DNA from: Gonocerus acuteangulatus
Lineage: Eukaryota; Arthropoda; Insecta; Hemiptera; Coreidae
NCBI GenBank assembly: GCA_946811695.1
Contig: OX328125.1
Coordinates: forward strand, 104,132,176 to 104,196,175
Reading direction: 5' to 3'
Length of the DNA stretch: 64,000 bases
Position 1 is the first letter of the stretch, and each line of letters starts with the position of its first letter. The notes below the pieces were generated by a model. The model saw nothing but the letters and a program-made list of their open reading frames with translations, did not search any database and had not been told where the DNA came from. Below are positions 33,111 through 46,513 of the stretch, piece by piece. A program made the position numbers and the translations under genes.

Positions 33111-33602
33111 TTGAACCAGTGTTATTTTAATGATCTATGGGTTGTGAAGTGTGAAATTTTCTAGTTGACACATACGGATTGGTATCCATCTATCCCTATG
33201 GAAAGAGGGATGAACAGCGCTAAAAATCGTCATTAAAAATTGCATAATTTTTCTACATAAGTGTAGAAATTGAAATGTTTCCAGTTACATTGTACAACTT
33301 ATTTGTTACCGAAGGGAAGAAGCCAACACAGCTTACAATCTTCAACAATCAATAATGCTTGCCGTATTTCGAAGGCCATGTTGTTGCGGGTATGGTGGTG
33401 AATATTTTCAATTTTGAAGTGCGGCAATTCGGGCCAAATCTTGAAATTTGGTTGGCACCAAAATTATTAACACAGCAAATTATAGACTTCTAACGATTAT
33501 AGTCTAATGAGAGTGAATTGCTGTCTATTCTTTCTGTAATTACTTTGCATTGGTTGCTTTAAAAAACCGTTGATTTGATGAACAAATACAAAAACATTTG
33601 AT
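33111..33602. other. AT-rich stretch, no gene seen
   Basis: Nothing recognised. Confidence 0.35.
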
Positions 33603-33940
33603 GAGGTTCCTAGCTCAGTGATAGAGCACTGGACTAATAAGCTGGAGGCCTGAGTTCAAATCCCGAGCATAGTACTAATGATTTTTTCTTCTAGTGTCTT
33701 CGTTCATGGGTTGAAATTGGCCTCCCTGGCCGCCTCTAGCACAACCCAGCCTTTAATTAATGTATCAATGGGTACCTTTCTGCCAATGACCCTAGCAGTC
33801 GAAGCAGCAAAATCAGGCGGCCGGAGCATAGTACTGACCACACTATCTCCCTAGTGTGCCGAATGGCCATGAATCAGATACCTCTATATTATCTACCCCT
33901 CAGGGCCAATGTGGCCTGTTACGGGACTGATTTTTATTGT
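33603..33940 (+). mobile_element. tRNA-derived SINE, family 1, second copy
   Basis: Head CTAGCTCAGTGATAGAGC (A box) and AGTTCAAATCCCGAGC (B box), body GTGTCTTCGTTCATGGGTTG and CCTAGCAGTCGAAGCAGC, 3' end GGCCTGTTACGGGACTGAT with T-rich tail. Confidence 0.9.
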
Positions 33941-35697
33941 TTATTTTATTATTTTTTTTATGAGGGTCCTTCCTCTATTCTACAGCATTTATAGAGCAGT
34001 TAGCTAACCCTACTCATGACCCAAAGATGTTGTTATACTTCAAGTTTAAAACCAACAAGATCCCTGTCAGCCTTCTTACTATATTGTAAGACCCAATATT
34101 GGCACTTTATTCCTGTTCTTTGTGTAAACTTACAACATTCTCCATACTTTAGCGGATATTAACTTATAGATTTTAGTTTAAGTCAAGTCCTTTGCAGAGA
34201 CATGTATTTAACCTGCAAGATAAAAGCTAACAGGCTTGCTAAGTGTGTGCTATACTAAAGTTGAGCTTTAATGAAAAAACTTTATCTTGTCACGTATGAA
34301 AGGCCCCCACGTCCCACGTCCTAAAGCTTCACAACCTACCAAGGAAAATGTATCACTCATTTTATTCCACTTTTCAAGAGAAAACTGATCTAAGAAATCA
34401 GATAAGCTAATCAAGACCTTACAAGAAACGCACAATTATAATCAATGCCAAAATATTTGATCTCAAAATAATTTTAGTGCAATTTGTCTAATTTTACGTT
34501 TATATTTTTCTTTAGGTTAGATCTTACTTATTATTTTACAAAATTTTTATAATGATTTCAATTATACCATTATCTTATTACTTATTATTTGGTACTTGTT
34601 TCGTTCCGTATATATTATTTTTTCACGAATATAAACTATTTATGTTATTTATGAATTTAATTTGAATGTTTTTCCTTATTTTTTTTTATGATTAATTTTC
34701 TTGTAGCTGATCACCCTTCTTGTGGAGCTCTTCAAGCAAATAAAATAAGTAATCAAGACTTATGGTTAATATTTAGCATTAAGTGATACAAGGAAAGTAA
34801 AATCTATGTATATGTGTCATTTGACAGTTTCTAAGGTTATATAACAAACATTGAGTACATAATTTTAATGGTATTTATAACAACTTCTTCCTGAATTTTA
34901 TGAAAAGCATTTAATTTTTTACGCATTCTTTATAAATAAATTAATAATGTTTTATTTTATCTATTTAAATATATATTTTTTAAATCCATTTATTTTTCCT
35001 TTTCATGTTGTATTTGTTCATTTATTCATTTGCATTTCAATTATTTTGTTCGTTTGTTTTTTGTCTCTATCACAGTTCTTCTTTTTCTCCTTACTATCTT
35101 TTCTTTATTTATTTATTTCTTTATTTTTTTGCTACTTAACATTGACGTCTATAGAGTTTTTCGCCTGCGTCACGGAACTCTATAAATTAAATATAAATAT
35201 AAATAAATATAAATTATTTGAATAGCCAACTTCTTCCTTGTTATTGCATCTTCTCGATTTAAGGCCATTATAAATTAATAAATTCCTTTGTAGTTGCCTT
35301 ACTTAAATAAACTTGAACAAAGCAGAATAATTAAAAGCTAGAAATATATCATTTGAGTGATTAACATATGTGACAGTTATTATAATTAATACTACACACA
35401 CAGATATATCTTCCATTGTTAGAAATTAATCTCAAAAGAGATTAGTAAAATGCAAGGAAATGTTATAATAAATCACGGTTGTATTCAGTGCATGACTAAT
35501 TAACTGCTGTATTTCTAGTGATAATTAACATAATCACCATAGTAGTTTACATACTTAATTATAACGACTCTTGTTGGAAATATTCTACCAGAATAGTTTT
35601 GTATTGATTCACTATAAGGAAAAAAAGGCTAATCGTTTATCAGAAGGAAAATACCCACATTCATTATTATTTTGACCTATAATGGCCATATTATATA
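33941..35697. other. very AT-rich stretch, no gene seen
   Basis: Includes a Phe/Leu/Ile ORF at 34947-35225 whose composition follows the T-rich DNA; not supported as a gene. Confidence 0.4.
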
Positions 35698-35949
35698 TCG
35701 TCGATACAAAAGCAAACTAACGAATATGAAAATCACCACTTTTCAGAGTGGAAAAGTATTTATTCATAACTTTTTTTTGGACAGTCAAATATTCGGCAGA
35801 TTTGACCTTTTGATAGTGGAATACTTTCCCTTTAATAGAATGAAATCAGATTCAAGAATTTGCCGCACATAAGTCGAGCAGAAATTACTAAAGATTGACA
35901 ATGGAAGATGCATTTTTTCATATTCGTTAGTTTGCTTTTATATCGACGA
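35698..35949 (+). mobile_element. 252-bp MITE, copy 1
   Basis: Terminal inverted repeats TCGTCGATACAAAAGCAAAC (continuing TAACGAATATGAAAA) and the mirrored TTAGTTTGCTTTTATATCG then ACGA, flanked by TA on each side. TA flanks fit a Tc1/mariner-derived MITE. A second copy of identical length, in the opposite internal orientation, lies at 37653. No ORF. Confidence 0.85.
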
Positions 35950-36077
35950 TATAATGACCTATTGTAAAGTCCAAAATCTGAAATTTAATATATTTGCAAT
36001 TATTGATCTAGTCCGAATCAGGAAAGAATTTTTGAAAACTTTAATTAAATGTTATTTGATCCGACTTACTAGATTTT

Positions 36078-36370
36078 TTTAAGGCATGTCAGCCACACCG
36101 CCCTTCATGGGGTGACAGCGCCATCACCACCGACAGGACCCCATCAGGCGAGGGTACGCCACCGATATCGCTCGCCCTCCACTCGATGAGGGTTTAGAGT
36201 AAACTGCAGATATTACATGGCACGAGCTTGTGGCCGAGGGTCTGTTCGGTGGGACCAGGCCGACCAGACCCTCCAAGCTCATGGATCCTATGGTCCTGAG
36301 GGCCCACGACACCGCAAGACCCACCCCCACCCGACCGGCACCATGCCGAAGCAGGGTCACCCCAATCAAT
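36078..36370 (-). mobile_element. GC-rich block, possible retroelement 3' end
   Basis: About 290 bp of strikingly GC-rich sequence in an AT-rich setting. On the minus strand it ends GGCTGACATGCCTTAAAAAAA, like a 3' UTR with an A tail. The 81-codon minus ORF (MIGVTLLRHGAGRVGVG start) has no recognisable domain. A 5'-truncated LINE 3' end is a reasonable reading; a processed transcript from a GC-rich gene is an alternative. Confidence 0.4.
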
Positions 36371-37028
36371 AATAGTTAATGTTTAAAACACGCTGATTTT
36401 ATGGATTAAACTGTTTAGGAACTAATTATGATGAAATAGTTGCTACTTAATTCACTTGTTACAGCAAATATGTAAATTTGTGAAATTAATTGAGTATTTA
36501 AAAAAAAGGTATTAATTTATTGACTTGAATGGGATTGTTACCAAGAATTTCCTGAGCTGAAGTTCATCTCTTTGTTCTCTATAATATCAACACTCAGTAA
36601 AACTATGATTGACAGTTATAAGTACGCCGCATGTTGGGAAAATGGGCTGTTGCTCTCTGGTCAACAGATAAAAATACTATTTAAATAAATTCAAGTGCCG
36701 TTTTTTTGGAATTTCAGATGAGGAATACATGAAGATGAAAACGAATTTTTACAGAGAACTACTTGATGCATAAAAACCCCGTTTGCACGGTTCTTCCTTG
36801 TTTTGTTAGTACATTTTAAAAATATAATGCAAAATATAGGTAAAGAGGAAACCCTTCTCTTCAAAGGCCTATTTGAGCCCTTAGAAGTGTTATATTCTCA
36901 TTTCCGAGGGCACCATTTTATAGACCTCTATGAGAACTATAACTTTGCCTCTATAAAAAATGTTGATATCTCAAACCGTTTATTAGTTATTTCTCTTGTG
37001 GCCCGCTTACTTGGGCCACCCTGTTATA
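36371..37028. other. AT-rich stretch, no gene seen
   Basis: The ORF at 36803-37105 has no recognised domain and ends in TA-encoded Tyr/Ile. Confidence 0.35.
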
Positions 37029-37046
37029 CCGTATCAAGTACTCAAG

Positions 37047-37092
<46 letters not shown>

Positions 37093-37110
37093 CTTGAGTA
37101 CTTGATACGG
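37029..37110. repeat. 22-bp perfect inverted repeat enclosing a (TA)n tract
   Basis: CCGTATCAAGTACTCAAGAA plus CA (37029-37050) is mirrored exactly by TG plus TTCTTGAGTACTTGATACGG (37089-37110). The 38-bp spacer is TA alternation. Confidence 0.95.
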
Positions 37111-37652
37111 ACTATACTATATATACTTGAGTATACCTTTTAACCGGACAGGGTACAAACTGTTGTTCTTTTCGCCAGGAGATATGTATTCGGTTCCTTG
37201 GAAGAAAACATTTTACCTAACCTGCAGTACTTAAGTGTAGCGCAGGTTTAGTATCATCCTATTGACATTAAACTGGCTTAACCCAATTTTCAAGAATAAG
37301 AACAGATCTAATTAATTGTGTTTTTTCCGGTAGTGAAAATTTAATATTTTTATCAAAAGGTGAATGAAATTGAAGTTAACACTGATAAAAAATAGGCCAA
37401 AAATGACCACTGTCCTTTTTATGGGCAAAAGCTTTTAGAAACTTACAAAAGGAGGGGACTGATCGGGCCCATTTTTATTTCTGGTGATTCTGAGAATTAA
37501 AATAAAATACGTTGAATTTTTTTCATTTTATGCTTCGAGTTTGGAAAACGATATTGACACGATTATTTCATCAATTCATTTGCTTTTGAGAATAGTTTAA
37601 AGAAAAATTCGTTAAACAATAATTTATATTTCGCCAAGTAACGTTGAACATA
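37111..37652. other. AT-rich stretch, no gene seen
   Basis: Nothing recognised. Confidence 0.35.
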
Positions 37653-37904
37653 TCGTCGATACAAAAGCAAACTAACGAATATGAAAAAATGCATCTTTCA
37701 TTGTCCATCTTTAATAATTTCTGCTGGACTTATTTACGGCAAATTCTTCAATATGACTTCACTCAATTAAAGGGAAAGTATTCCACTATCAAAAGGTCAA
37801 ATCTGCCAAATATTTGACTATCCAAAAAAAAGTTATGAATAAATACTTTTCCACTCCGAAAAGTGTTGATTTTCATATTCGTTAGTTTGCTTTTGTATCG
37901 ACGA
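37653..37904 (-). mobile_element. 252-bp MITE, copy 2
   Basis: Same termini as 35698 (TCGTCGATACAAAAGCAAAC, and GTTTGCTTTTGTATCGACGA), TA flanks, same length. The interior is the reverse complement of copy 1 with scattered differences. Confidence 0.85.
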
Positions 37905-39145
37905 TATGTTCACGTTTTCAAATAAACTGCCTATCATTAAATATAGAAAAAAAATCCAGGTCTCCACCTTAATTAATTAGTTGTGGTGGAGTTTTTGCTT
38001 TTTTCTTATTTGATGCAGTTCCACCACCGCCCAGCCAAATCAATGTGAAGAAATCACTTTAAACCTTTTCACACTAAAAATAATAGTAGATTTAAAATTA
38101 CTACCCAATAAGCCCTGATGTGGTAAAAATCATGGAAAACAAAAAATAGTTAGTTCGGAAGAGCCTAAAAATTTGTAAACTAAAATTTTATAAGACGTTT
38201 TGAAATTCAATATCCTACCTTGAGAAAATCCGATTTTTACTGCCATGTGCTCTTTAAAAAGAAAAGGGATTTCTTTTTCTATCCATATAAATCAGAATTC
38301 TTATATTAGAAGGTATTTGTAGAGAAAGGAATCTCTCTTCTTTCCAAATAGCACAAAGGTGTAAATTTCTACTTGAAAACGTAAACATATTTTTAAATTT
38401 ACTTGACGAAATATAAATTATTGTTTAAAGAATGTATTTTTCTTTTAATATACTCTCTAAAAAAAATCAATTGGGGAAAGAATCATGTCGATTTCGAATC
38501 TCGAGACATAAAATAAAGCATTTTCAAAGTATTTTGTTTTACAGCTTCTAAGGCAGAATCACTAGGGGGGGAAAAAAAAAATAGTCCCCGACATTTGCTT
38601 AACCGAGCCTTGCTTCAAGACACCTAGAGTGTCCGCTAAGTAAAAATTATTGTACCGATTTGAAAATTGGGCTAAATTCTCAAAAAAGTTTACTACTAAA
38701 AAAAAACTGGGATCATTTTCGTCCTCTTATTTATCATTGTTATGCCAATTAGTTCAGTCAAACTACTAATATTTCCTAAGAATATGATATTTTATAGAAA
38801 TGGGATTCGAATCTGGTTACTCTATATGAGCACTGCATAAATGTACGTGGCCCAACCAAAACTTACAGTTTAATAAAGACTTTTGTTACAGAGTAAATCC
38901 CCAATCCTGGGCTGTTAGCATCATTAGCAGCTGGTCTAAGAGGGAATAATACCAGAAATAAGGGGTTTTTGGTTGGTTCGGAGTCCCAAAAACTGGGAGA
39001 TGACATGAGGCAATCCTCCTTAAGGCCTTTTAGGTTTTCCCCTCATTGGGGAAAAAGTCCCCACTCCTAATAAACCTATTTCGCTTTGGTTCATAATAAA
39101 TCTTCAAGCTGTGAATATTGTGAATATTATACAGGGTGTAGAGGT
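37905..39145. other. AT-rich stretch, no gene seen
   Basis: Nothing recognised. Confidence 0.35.
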
Positions 39146-39147
39146 CT

Positions 39148-39291
39148 CCCGTGGTCTAGTAGCTAGCGCCTTGGATTCATAAGCGGGAGATGGTGGGTTC
39201 GATTCCCACCTCCGGCAGAAATTTTCTCATCTCATGGCAAGCTGAGAAAATTCCTCGCTGCACCCTGGGTGTCGGCGCTAAAGGCCTAGAA

Positions 39292-39292
<1 letters not shown>
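39148..39292 (+). mobile_element. tRNA-derived SINE, family 2
   Basis: A-box-like GTGGTCTAGTAGCTAGC and B box GGGTTCGATTCCC lie about 40 bp apart, followed by a body (TCTCATCTCATGGCAAGC ... CTGCACCCTGGGTGTCGGC) running into a (TA)n tract at 39293-39344. The anticodon arm does not pair well, and the body recurs at 29829, so it is a SINE and not a tRNA gene. The body includes AATTTTCTCA and TGAGAAAATT, a short hairpin. Confidence 0.7.

Positions 39293-39344
<52 letters not shown>
39293..39344. repeat. (TA)n microsatellite
   Basis: TA alternation at the 3' end of the SINE. Confidence 0.95.
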
Positions 39345-39345
<1 letters not shown>

Positions 39346-39491
39346 GGGGTGTATCGGAAGTTAATGACAATACTCCAGGGTGTGAAAAACTAGATAAAAA
39401 GTGTAGTTAAACACCACCAACCACACATTTCTATCTCACTCTGTTCCAGACATATGCTGTTCTAAAGGTTCTTTAGAAAAAACTGTGTTTA

Positions 39492-39610
39492 TAGCACTTT
39501 CCTCCGAAGGAAAGCAGCTATTGAGTTGCACTCATGACGGAATTTTTGAAAAATTTCTTAAAATCTTTATCGATCCTATCTAGTAGACACCGAAAATGAC
39601 CCCCGTTAAA

Positions 39611-39661
<51 letters not shown>

Positions 39662-40730
39662 TGTTAACACGATAGCGGCCAGAGTTTTTGTTTTTTCGTC
39701 ACGAAACTTGGTATATAGCATTCAATTAGCAAACGATTGAACGAGTTCGTTAACCACCAAAATCGGCCCACCGGAAGGGGTGGTTTACCCCGAACCCAAA
39801 ACACTAATTTGACCATGCCAGCCGTAATATTTGTTATATTTAACCGAAACTTGGTATTCGTAGTGGTAATCTAGAGAGAAAAGTGAGATGTAAAAATAAA
39901 CTGAATCGGTTCTTTAGGGAGGGGGGGGGGTTACTCCGGACCCACAATACCAATTCGCCACTACCAGCCGTGATTTTTGTTATATTTCAACGAAACTCGG
40001 TATTCATAGTGGTAATCTACAGGCGAATATGTGTTGTAAAAATAAACAAAATCGGTTCATGAGGAGGGGGGGGGGGGGGGTTACTCCGGACCCCACAATA
40101 CCAATTCGCCACTACCAGCCGTGATTTTTGTTCTATTTCGACGAAACTCGGTATTCGTAGTGGTAATCTACAGGTAAATATGTGTTGTAAAAATAAACAA
40201 AATCGGTTCATGAGGAGGGGGGTTTACTCCGGACCCGAAATACAAATATACTCATATCGGTCGTAATGTCTGCTGAATTGTAACGAAACGCGGTATACGT
40301 CGTGGGTATCTCATGAGAAAGAAGTGTTGTACAAATGAATTAAATCGGACCATTAGAAACGAGGGTTTACTTTAAACCCTGTTTCATTAGAATAACCCGC
40401 CAGAGGTAGGTTACCAAAGCCGCCGCGAGGAGCGCTATCTCTCACTAGGGAGACTGTATCCTGTTCCTGCGTCAGATCAAAAGACGGTAAATGAAGTTTT
40501 TTTGTATTTATTAACTACTACAGTATCATATATTAACATAACTCTGAAAGCAAATTATTTAAAAAATATTAATTGAACAGTTCTCATAAGAAATGTAAAT
40601 GAGCAGAACTATTCACGTTTTTATTTTATTTATATAGGTTATTTACAGCACATTATTCAGTAATGTAGTCTACATTGAAGAAAAATGTGAGGAAAGTGAT
40701 TAGTTATGCAGCTCCTGCGTGACGGACTTT
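39492..40730 (-). mobile_element. family C Helentron-like element, copy 2
   Basis: Minus orientation: 5' end AAGTCCGTCACGCAGGAGC near 40730, 3' hairpin and GGAAAGTGCTA at 39492. It has the (TA)n tract at 39615-39658 and three subrepeats with C/G runs of different length (around 39918, 40065, 40217). The ORFs in it are shadows of the subrepeats. Confidence 0.8.
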
Positions 40731-41194
40731 TTTTTAAATAGTAAAACTCCAATTTTCTCTGATTGTACACCTGTTTTTTCCAAAGATTCATTACATTTTT
40801 GAAATCAGCATTAATTTTTCTTTAAGGATAATGCAGATTCAATGTTTACAATTATATCATTCAAACCGTAATATCAATTCAAAAAGTAGAAATTAATAAA
40901 AGCTTTTGATTGGCGAGAACTTTTCGAAAATTACTAAACTTTCAAAAATAATCCTGCAGACTGCCAAATCTCTTCAAAGTTGTAGAATATAATCGGCTTT
41001 CCAACGGTATACTCAGAACTAAGATTATCTCACAATTTCATAATGTAATTGGAATCATAGAGTGAAAAAGCATCAAATAAATAAAAGAAATATCATGTTT
41101 CTTTACGTAATATTATCAGAAATAAATGATATTTATTTTTGATAAAATTGATATTTAATGATTATAGTGAGTTTTGCATAAAAGTTGGAAAAAA
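40731..41194. other. AT-rich stretch, no gene seen
   Basis: Spacer between two oppositely oriented family C copies. Confidence 0.35.
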
Positions 41195-42496
<1,302 letters not shown>

Positions 42497-42926
42497 AACA
42501 TGAACTATTTTAAACGTTCTTACGATTCGCTCTAATTTATTTTCCGTTGATTTTTTTCCTACTAATTTTTATATTAGGGTAAAAACATTATTAAAGCTAA
42601 TTGTTGATAAAGCAACAAAATGAGCAGGCCATCTTGGAGTTTATATTATTTTTTTTCGTTTTTTTTTTTACGGCGCATCTACAAATTGGCCACTAGCGCC
42701 GGGCTTTCTACAGGTTGCCACCCTTTTATAATGCCAAAAGCACAAAATTAAAGATAAAAAAAAAATAAATAAAAATAAAACTGTTTATATAATAAGACAT
42801 TGATAACTTCCACCATTTCAATCTTCAACAAATCGCGACCCTTAGTCTCCGCTGGAACTAAAAACTCGCTTTTCAAACTTTCTCTCTCCCCACTTCTCGA
42901 TTAAACCATAAATTACAAATGCAATT
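42497..42926. other. no gene seen
   Basis: T tracts near 42645 precede CGGCGCATCTACAAATTGGC and GCGCCGGG, a possible retroposon 3' end that I could not classify. Confidence 0.3.
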
Positions 42927-43414
42927 AAAACTTTCCTTGTTCGCCGTTTAATTTTACAAAAGGCAAAGGAGGAAAAAGGCCTAGCATTTGTTATACCGCT
43001 TAATCCGTCAAGTGGTTTTAAAGAACCATATTAGGCGATTTCATACTGTCGAATCCTTCCGTATATTTTCTAAAAATGATCTAATAATAAAACTTTCCTT
43101 GTTCGCCGTTTAATTTTACAAAAGGCAAAGGAGGAAAAAGGCCTAGCATTTGTTATACCGCTTAATCCGTCAAGTGCTTTTAAAAAACCATATTAGGCGA
43201 TTTCATACTGTCGAATCCTTCCGTATATTTTCTAAAAATGATCTAATAATAAAACTTTCCTTGTTCGCCGTTTAATTTTACAAAAGGCAAAGGAGGAAAA
43301 AGGCCTAGCATTTGTTATACCGCTTAATCCGTCAAGTGGTTTTGAAGAACCATATTAGGCGATTTCATACTGTCGAATTCTTCCGTATATTTTCTAAAAA
43401 TGATCTAATAATAA
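42927..43414. repeat. 162-bp tandem repeat, 3 copies
   Basis: AAAACTTTCCTTGTTCGCCG recurs at 42927, 43089 and 43251. Copies differ at only a few bases (for example GTGGTTTTAAAG, GTGCTTTTAAAA, GTGGTTTTGAAG). Confidence 0.95.
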
Positions 43415-43727
43415 AAAATGTGAGGACACATTTTGCAGCACGTTTAAAGAAAAAATGTGAACGGTAGTCACGTGACTGGATATTGATTTTTAGCTGGACA
43501 TTATAGTGGAAAATTAAATTCTTAATTTGGCGAAAAATGATTTTTAAACATTGCGTATATGATAGATAAAAACAATGATTATATTAATTATTGATGGCGA
43601 TGTTAGATATTCCTGGGTACTTTGCTCCGTATTACTGTTTTAATAGAGTAATGTATATACAATAAATGTATTTGAATATGCAATAAGGATATAATTTATT
43701 ACAATAAGTGAATTATACATAGATTGT
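43415..43727. other. AT-rich stretch, no gene seen
   Basis: Nothing recognised. Confidence 0.35.
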
Positions 43728-43850
43728 TTAATTAATTTATTAATGTGTACCTGAAAAGGGGAAAATCAGGCGGAGGGAGTAAAGTACTGACCACACTCTC
43801 TCCCTAGCTTGCCGTTTAATGACGAATCAGGTACCTCTATAGTATCTGCC
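43728..43850 (+). mobile_element. SINE family 1, 3' fragment
   Basis: AATTTATTAATGTGTACCTG, GGGGAAAATCAGGCGG, AGTACTGACCACACTCTC, then GTACCTCTATAGTATCTGCC match the second half of the SINE at 9180. The tRNA-like head is absent. Confidence 0.75.
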
Positions 43851-44113
43851 CAAAATTATAATGGAAAATCATCGAAATTGCTATGGAAGTGAATTAAACA
43901 ACAAGGTTAAAAATGTCGACGAAGAAGATAACATGGCTCTTGCTACCCACGCTATTAAAATTAAACATATGTTTGACTTAGCATAGATAAATTTTCCGAA
44001 ACAAAAATTAAAAGAAAATATTCATGTAAAAAAAAAGGAAAAAAGTGATAAATAAAATATTTAAATAATATATATATTTAATTTAATGGACAAAAAATTA
44101 ATCTTTTTATCTA
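43851..44113. other. AT-rich stretch, no gene seen
   Basis: Nothing recognised. Confidence 0.3.
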
Positions 44114-44556
44114 CAACTAGCTGAATACCCGTGCTTCGTCACGGCAGATAAGTAGTTATTTTATTGCGTTAAATGATGTACCATCAAAATTAACACTCCA
44201 AAGCAAAATTAATTTTGTGCAGTTTATTATAGCACGGTTCCCGTCATACAATAAGTTAGTCATCAGTTTATAGGTAATCAAAGTATAATATTTCTTGACA
44301 TTGGGATGCTCCGCACCAGTATCAAAAAACAGATAACGATGAGATAACCCGTTATCTATAGGTTACCAGCGTGGGTGTATATAAGGGGAACTGAGGGATG
44401 TGCAGCCCCCCCCCCCGAAATTTTCATTTGATGGTAAAAATGAGTCTTAAAAACCTTAAAAATAAATTAAATAAGATCATTTCTTTTATAAGCACAATTG
44501 GTTTGATCCATTCCTTCTTCATTCCAAAGATCATTTCATTTTAGTTGTAATAGCGT

Positions 44557-45282
44557 TTTAGCTCTTTCCTCCGAAGGAAAGTAGCTGTTGAGGTTGCACT
44601 CATGACGGAATTTTTGAAAAATTTCTTCGAATCTTTATCGATCCTGCTAAGTAGACAACGAAAATGGCCCCAGTTAAAATTTATATATATATAGTAGATA
44701 TATATGTGTCCGTTAACACGATACCGGCCAGAGTTTTTGTTTCTTCCCCACGAAACTTGGTAAGTAGTATTCCCAAATCAAACGATTGAACGAGTTCGTT
44801 AACCAACAAAATCGGTCCATCTGGAGAGGGGGTTTACTCCGGAGCCAAAGTAGTTATTTGCCAATACCAGCCATAATTTGTGTTGTATTTCAACGAAACT
44901 CGGTATTCGTTCTGGTCAACTAAAGAGAAAAATGAGTTGTAAAAATAAACTAAATCGGTTCATTAGGAAGGGGGGTTTACTCTGGACCCAAATTACTAAT
45001 TTTCTCATACCGGTCGTAATTTCTGCTATATTGTAACGAAACGCGGTATACGTTCTGGGTATCTAATAAGGAAGAAGTGTTGTAAAAAAGAACTAAATCG
45101 GTCTATCGGAAAGGGGGGACTTACTTTGTACCATGTTTGAATTGAATTGAAACAGGTGTTATTTACGTTTTTATTTTATTTATCTATATAGGTTATTTTA
45201 AGCAAATTATTCAGGAATGCAGTCGACACTACCCAATTCTGAGGAAAGTGCTTAGTTATGCAGCTCCTTCGTGACGTACTTT
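44557..45282 (-). mobile_element. family C Helentron-like element, copy 4 (short)
   Basis: Minus orientation: 5' AAAAGTACGTCACGAAGGAG at about 45282, 3' hairpin and GGAAAGAGCTAAAA at 44557. It has fewer subrepeats than the other copies and only a remnant TA tract (44683-44705), so it is about 730 bp. Confidence 0.75.
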
Positions 45283-45604
45283 TATTTGCCTAAAAATATT
45301 CCAAGTTGATAGTATTCCATACCCCAGTAATTCAAGGACTGCCATCATAGTGGAAATTAACCTCAATTAAAAATAATACTATGAAATAGATAATGTACGG
45401 TAACAGCTGTTCTGTTATCGTCCTAGCAACGCATTCTGCCCAGGCTTGTCTGCTCTAACCAACTAAAACTTTAAACCCCTCTAAAAATACTTAAAAATTC
45501 GAACATCAAAAAATCCTTTCTTAGTGAGTGCCTACGTTCTATAGTGAGTGTCCATGCAAAATTTCAAAATTTTCTGTCGAGTGGTTTGGGCTGGGGGATG
45601 ATAG

Positions 45605-45653
45605 GTCAGTGAGTGAGTGAGTGAGTGAGTGAGAGAGTGAGTGAGTGAGTGGT
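45605..45653. repeat. (GAGT)n microsatellite
   Basis: GTGAGTGAGTGA run with one GAGAGA interruption, inside family D. Confidence 0.95.
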
Positions 45654-45670
45654 ATTTGACAAATATATAG

Positions 45671-46033
45671 TAGACTAATAAGAAAAGTTTTTAATTATCG
45701 GGTTAATCGAGTTTTATGGTTTGGATGCTATCGATTTTTAAACAGCTGACTAGAAATCCAGCTGATTGTTGCTATCTAGATTGTGGTTATATTTAGTGTT
45801 TACGCTGCTAAAGAGGCATCAAATGATACGAAACATGTAGAGATATTTTAAAAAATTGACTATTTGATTAGTTTCGAATTTTATTCATCGACCTTCTGCC
45901 TACATATGAAATAGTTGAAATTTGGGTCACTATTTATCTTAATATAAAATTTAATTAATTTATATAACGAACAAGGAGTTTGAAACTTGATAAACTTAGT
46001 TAGCATGTTTTGAATAGTAAATATTCTAATTAA
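45671..46033. other. AT-rich stretch, no gene seen
   Basis: Nothing recognised. Confidence 0.35.
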
Positions 46034-46095
<62 letters not shown>

Positions 46096-46513
46096 CACGT
46101 GTCTGTGTGTCTGTTTCTTTGTTTATTTGTTCGTTACAAACCCACACCGTTTCACTGATATAGACCAAACTTGGCACACAGGTAGGACTAGATACGAGTA
46201 ATCTCCTTGCCTTGGTCAAAATAATCAAAATTCAAAATTTGATCAAAAGGTCAAAAGTTTTGTTCAAGAAAAATTGGCTACCCTGAACTGACGAATAACT
46301 GACGGCCATTTTGAATCGACAACTACTGGCCTTTGTCGGCTGTTTGATGAAGTGCTGTTGTGCTGGCCTCTGCCGGGTATCATTATGAACTAAAACAAAT
46401 CCACATCGTTTGACCGATTTTCGTAACTGGGTATAGACAACTAGGTATCAACTAGATATTGGATACGGGGAGAGTCATAGACAGAAAGTAGGTGTAGCAT
46501 GGCACACTGGGTT
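46034..46513 (+). mobile_element. family B repeat, copy 2, whose 3' end seeds a satellite
   Basis: A (TA)n tract (46034-46091), then AAATCACGTGTCTGTGTG, ACCAAACTTGGCACACAGG, AAAGGTCAAAAGTTTTGTTC, GACGGCCATTTTGAATCGAC, and the end GATACGGGGAGAGTCATAG, AAAGTAGGTGTAGCATGGC. It matches 7116-7505 block for block. The final 50 bp is also the first part of the 152-bp tandem unit that follows. Confidence 0.75.

Larger units (their letters stand above)
44114..45670 (+). mobile_element. family D repeat, interrupted by family C copy 4
   Basis: Starts ACTAGCTGAATACCCGTGC, TTCGTCACGGCAGATAAG. It includes GTGCAGTTTATTATAGCACG and GATAACCCGTTATCTATAGG, then is cut by a family C element (44557-45282). It resumes with TCCTTTCTTAGTGAGTGCC and a (GAGT)n tract (45605-45653), ending near ATATATAGTAGAC. 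The first block recurs reversed at 57535-57810, and the end block at 56370-56460. Class not determined. Confidence 0.6.

Noticed and set aside
34947..35225. Hydrophobic 92-codon ORF, possible membrane protein
   Set aside because: Phe/Leu/Ile/Ser content follows directly from T-rich DNA; no homology or start signal.
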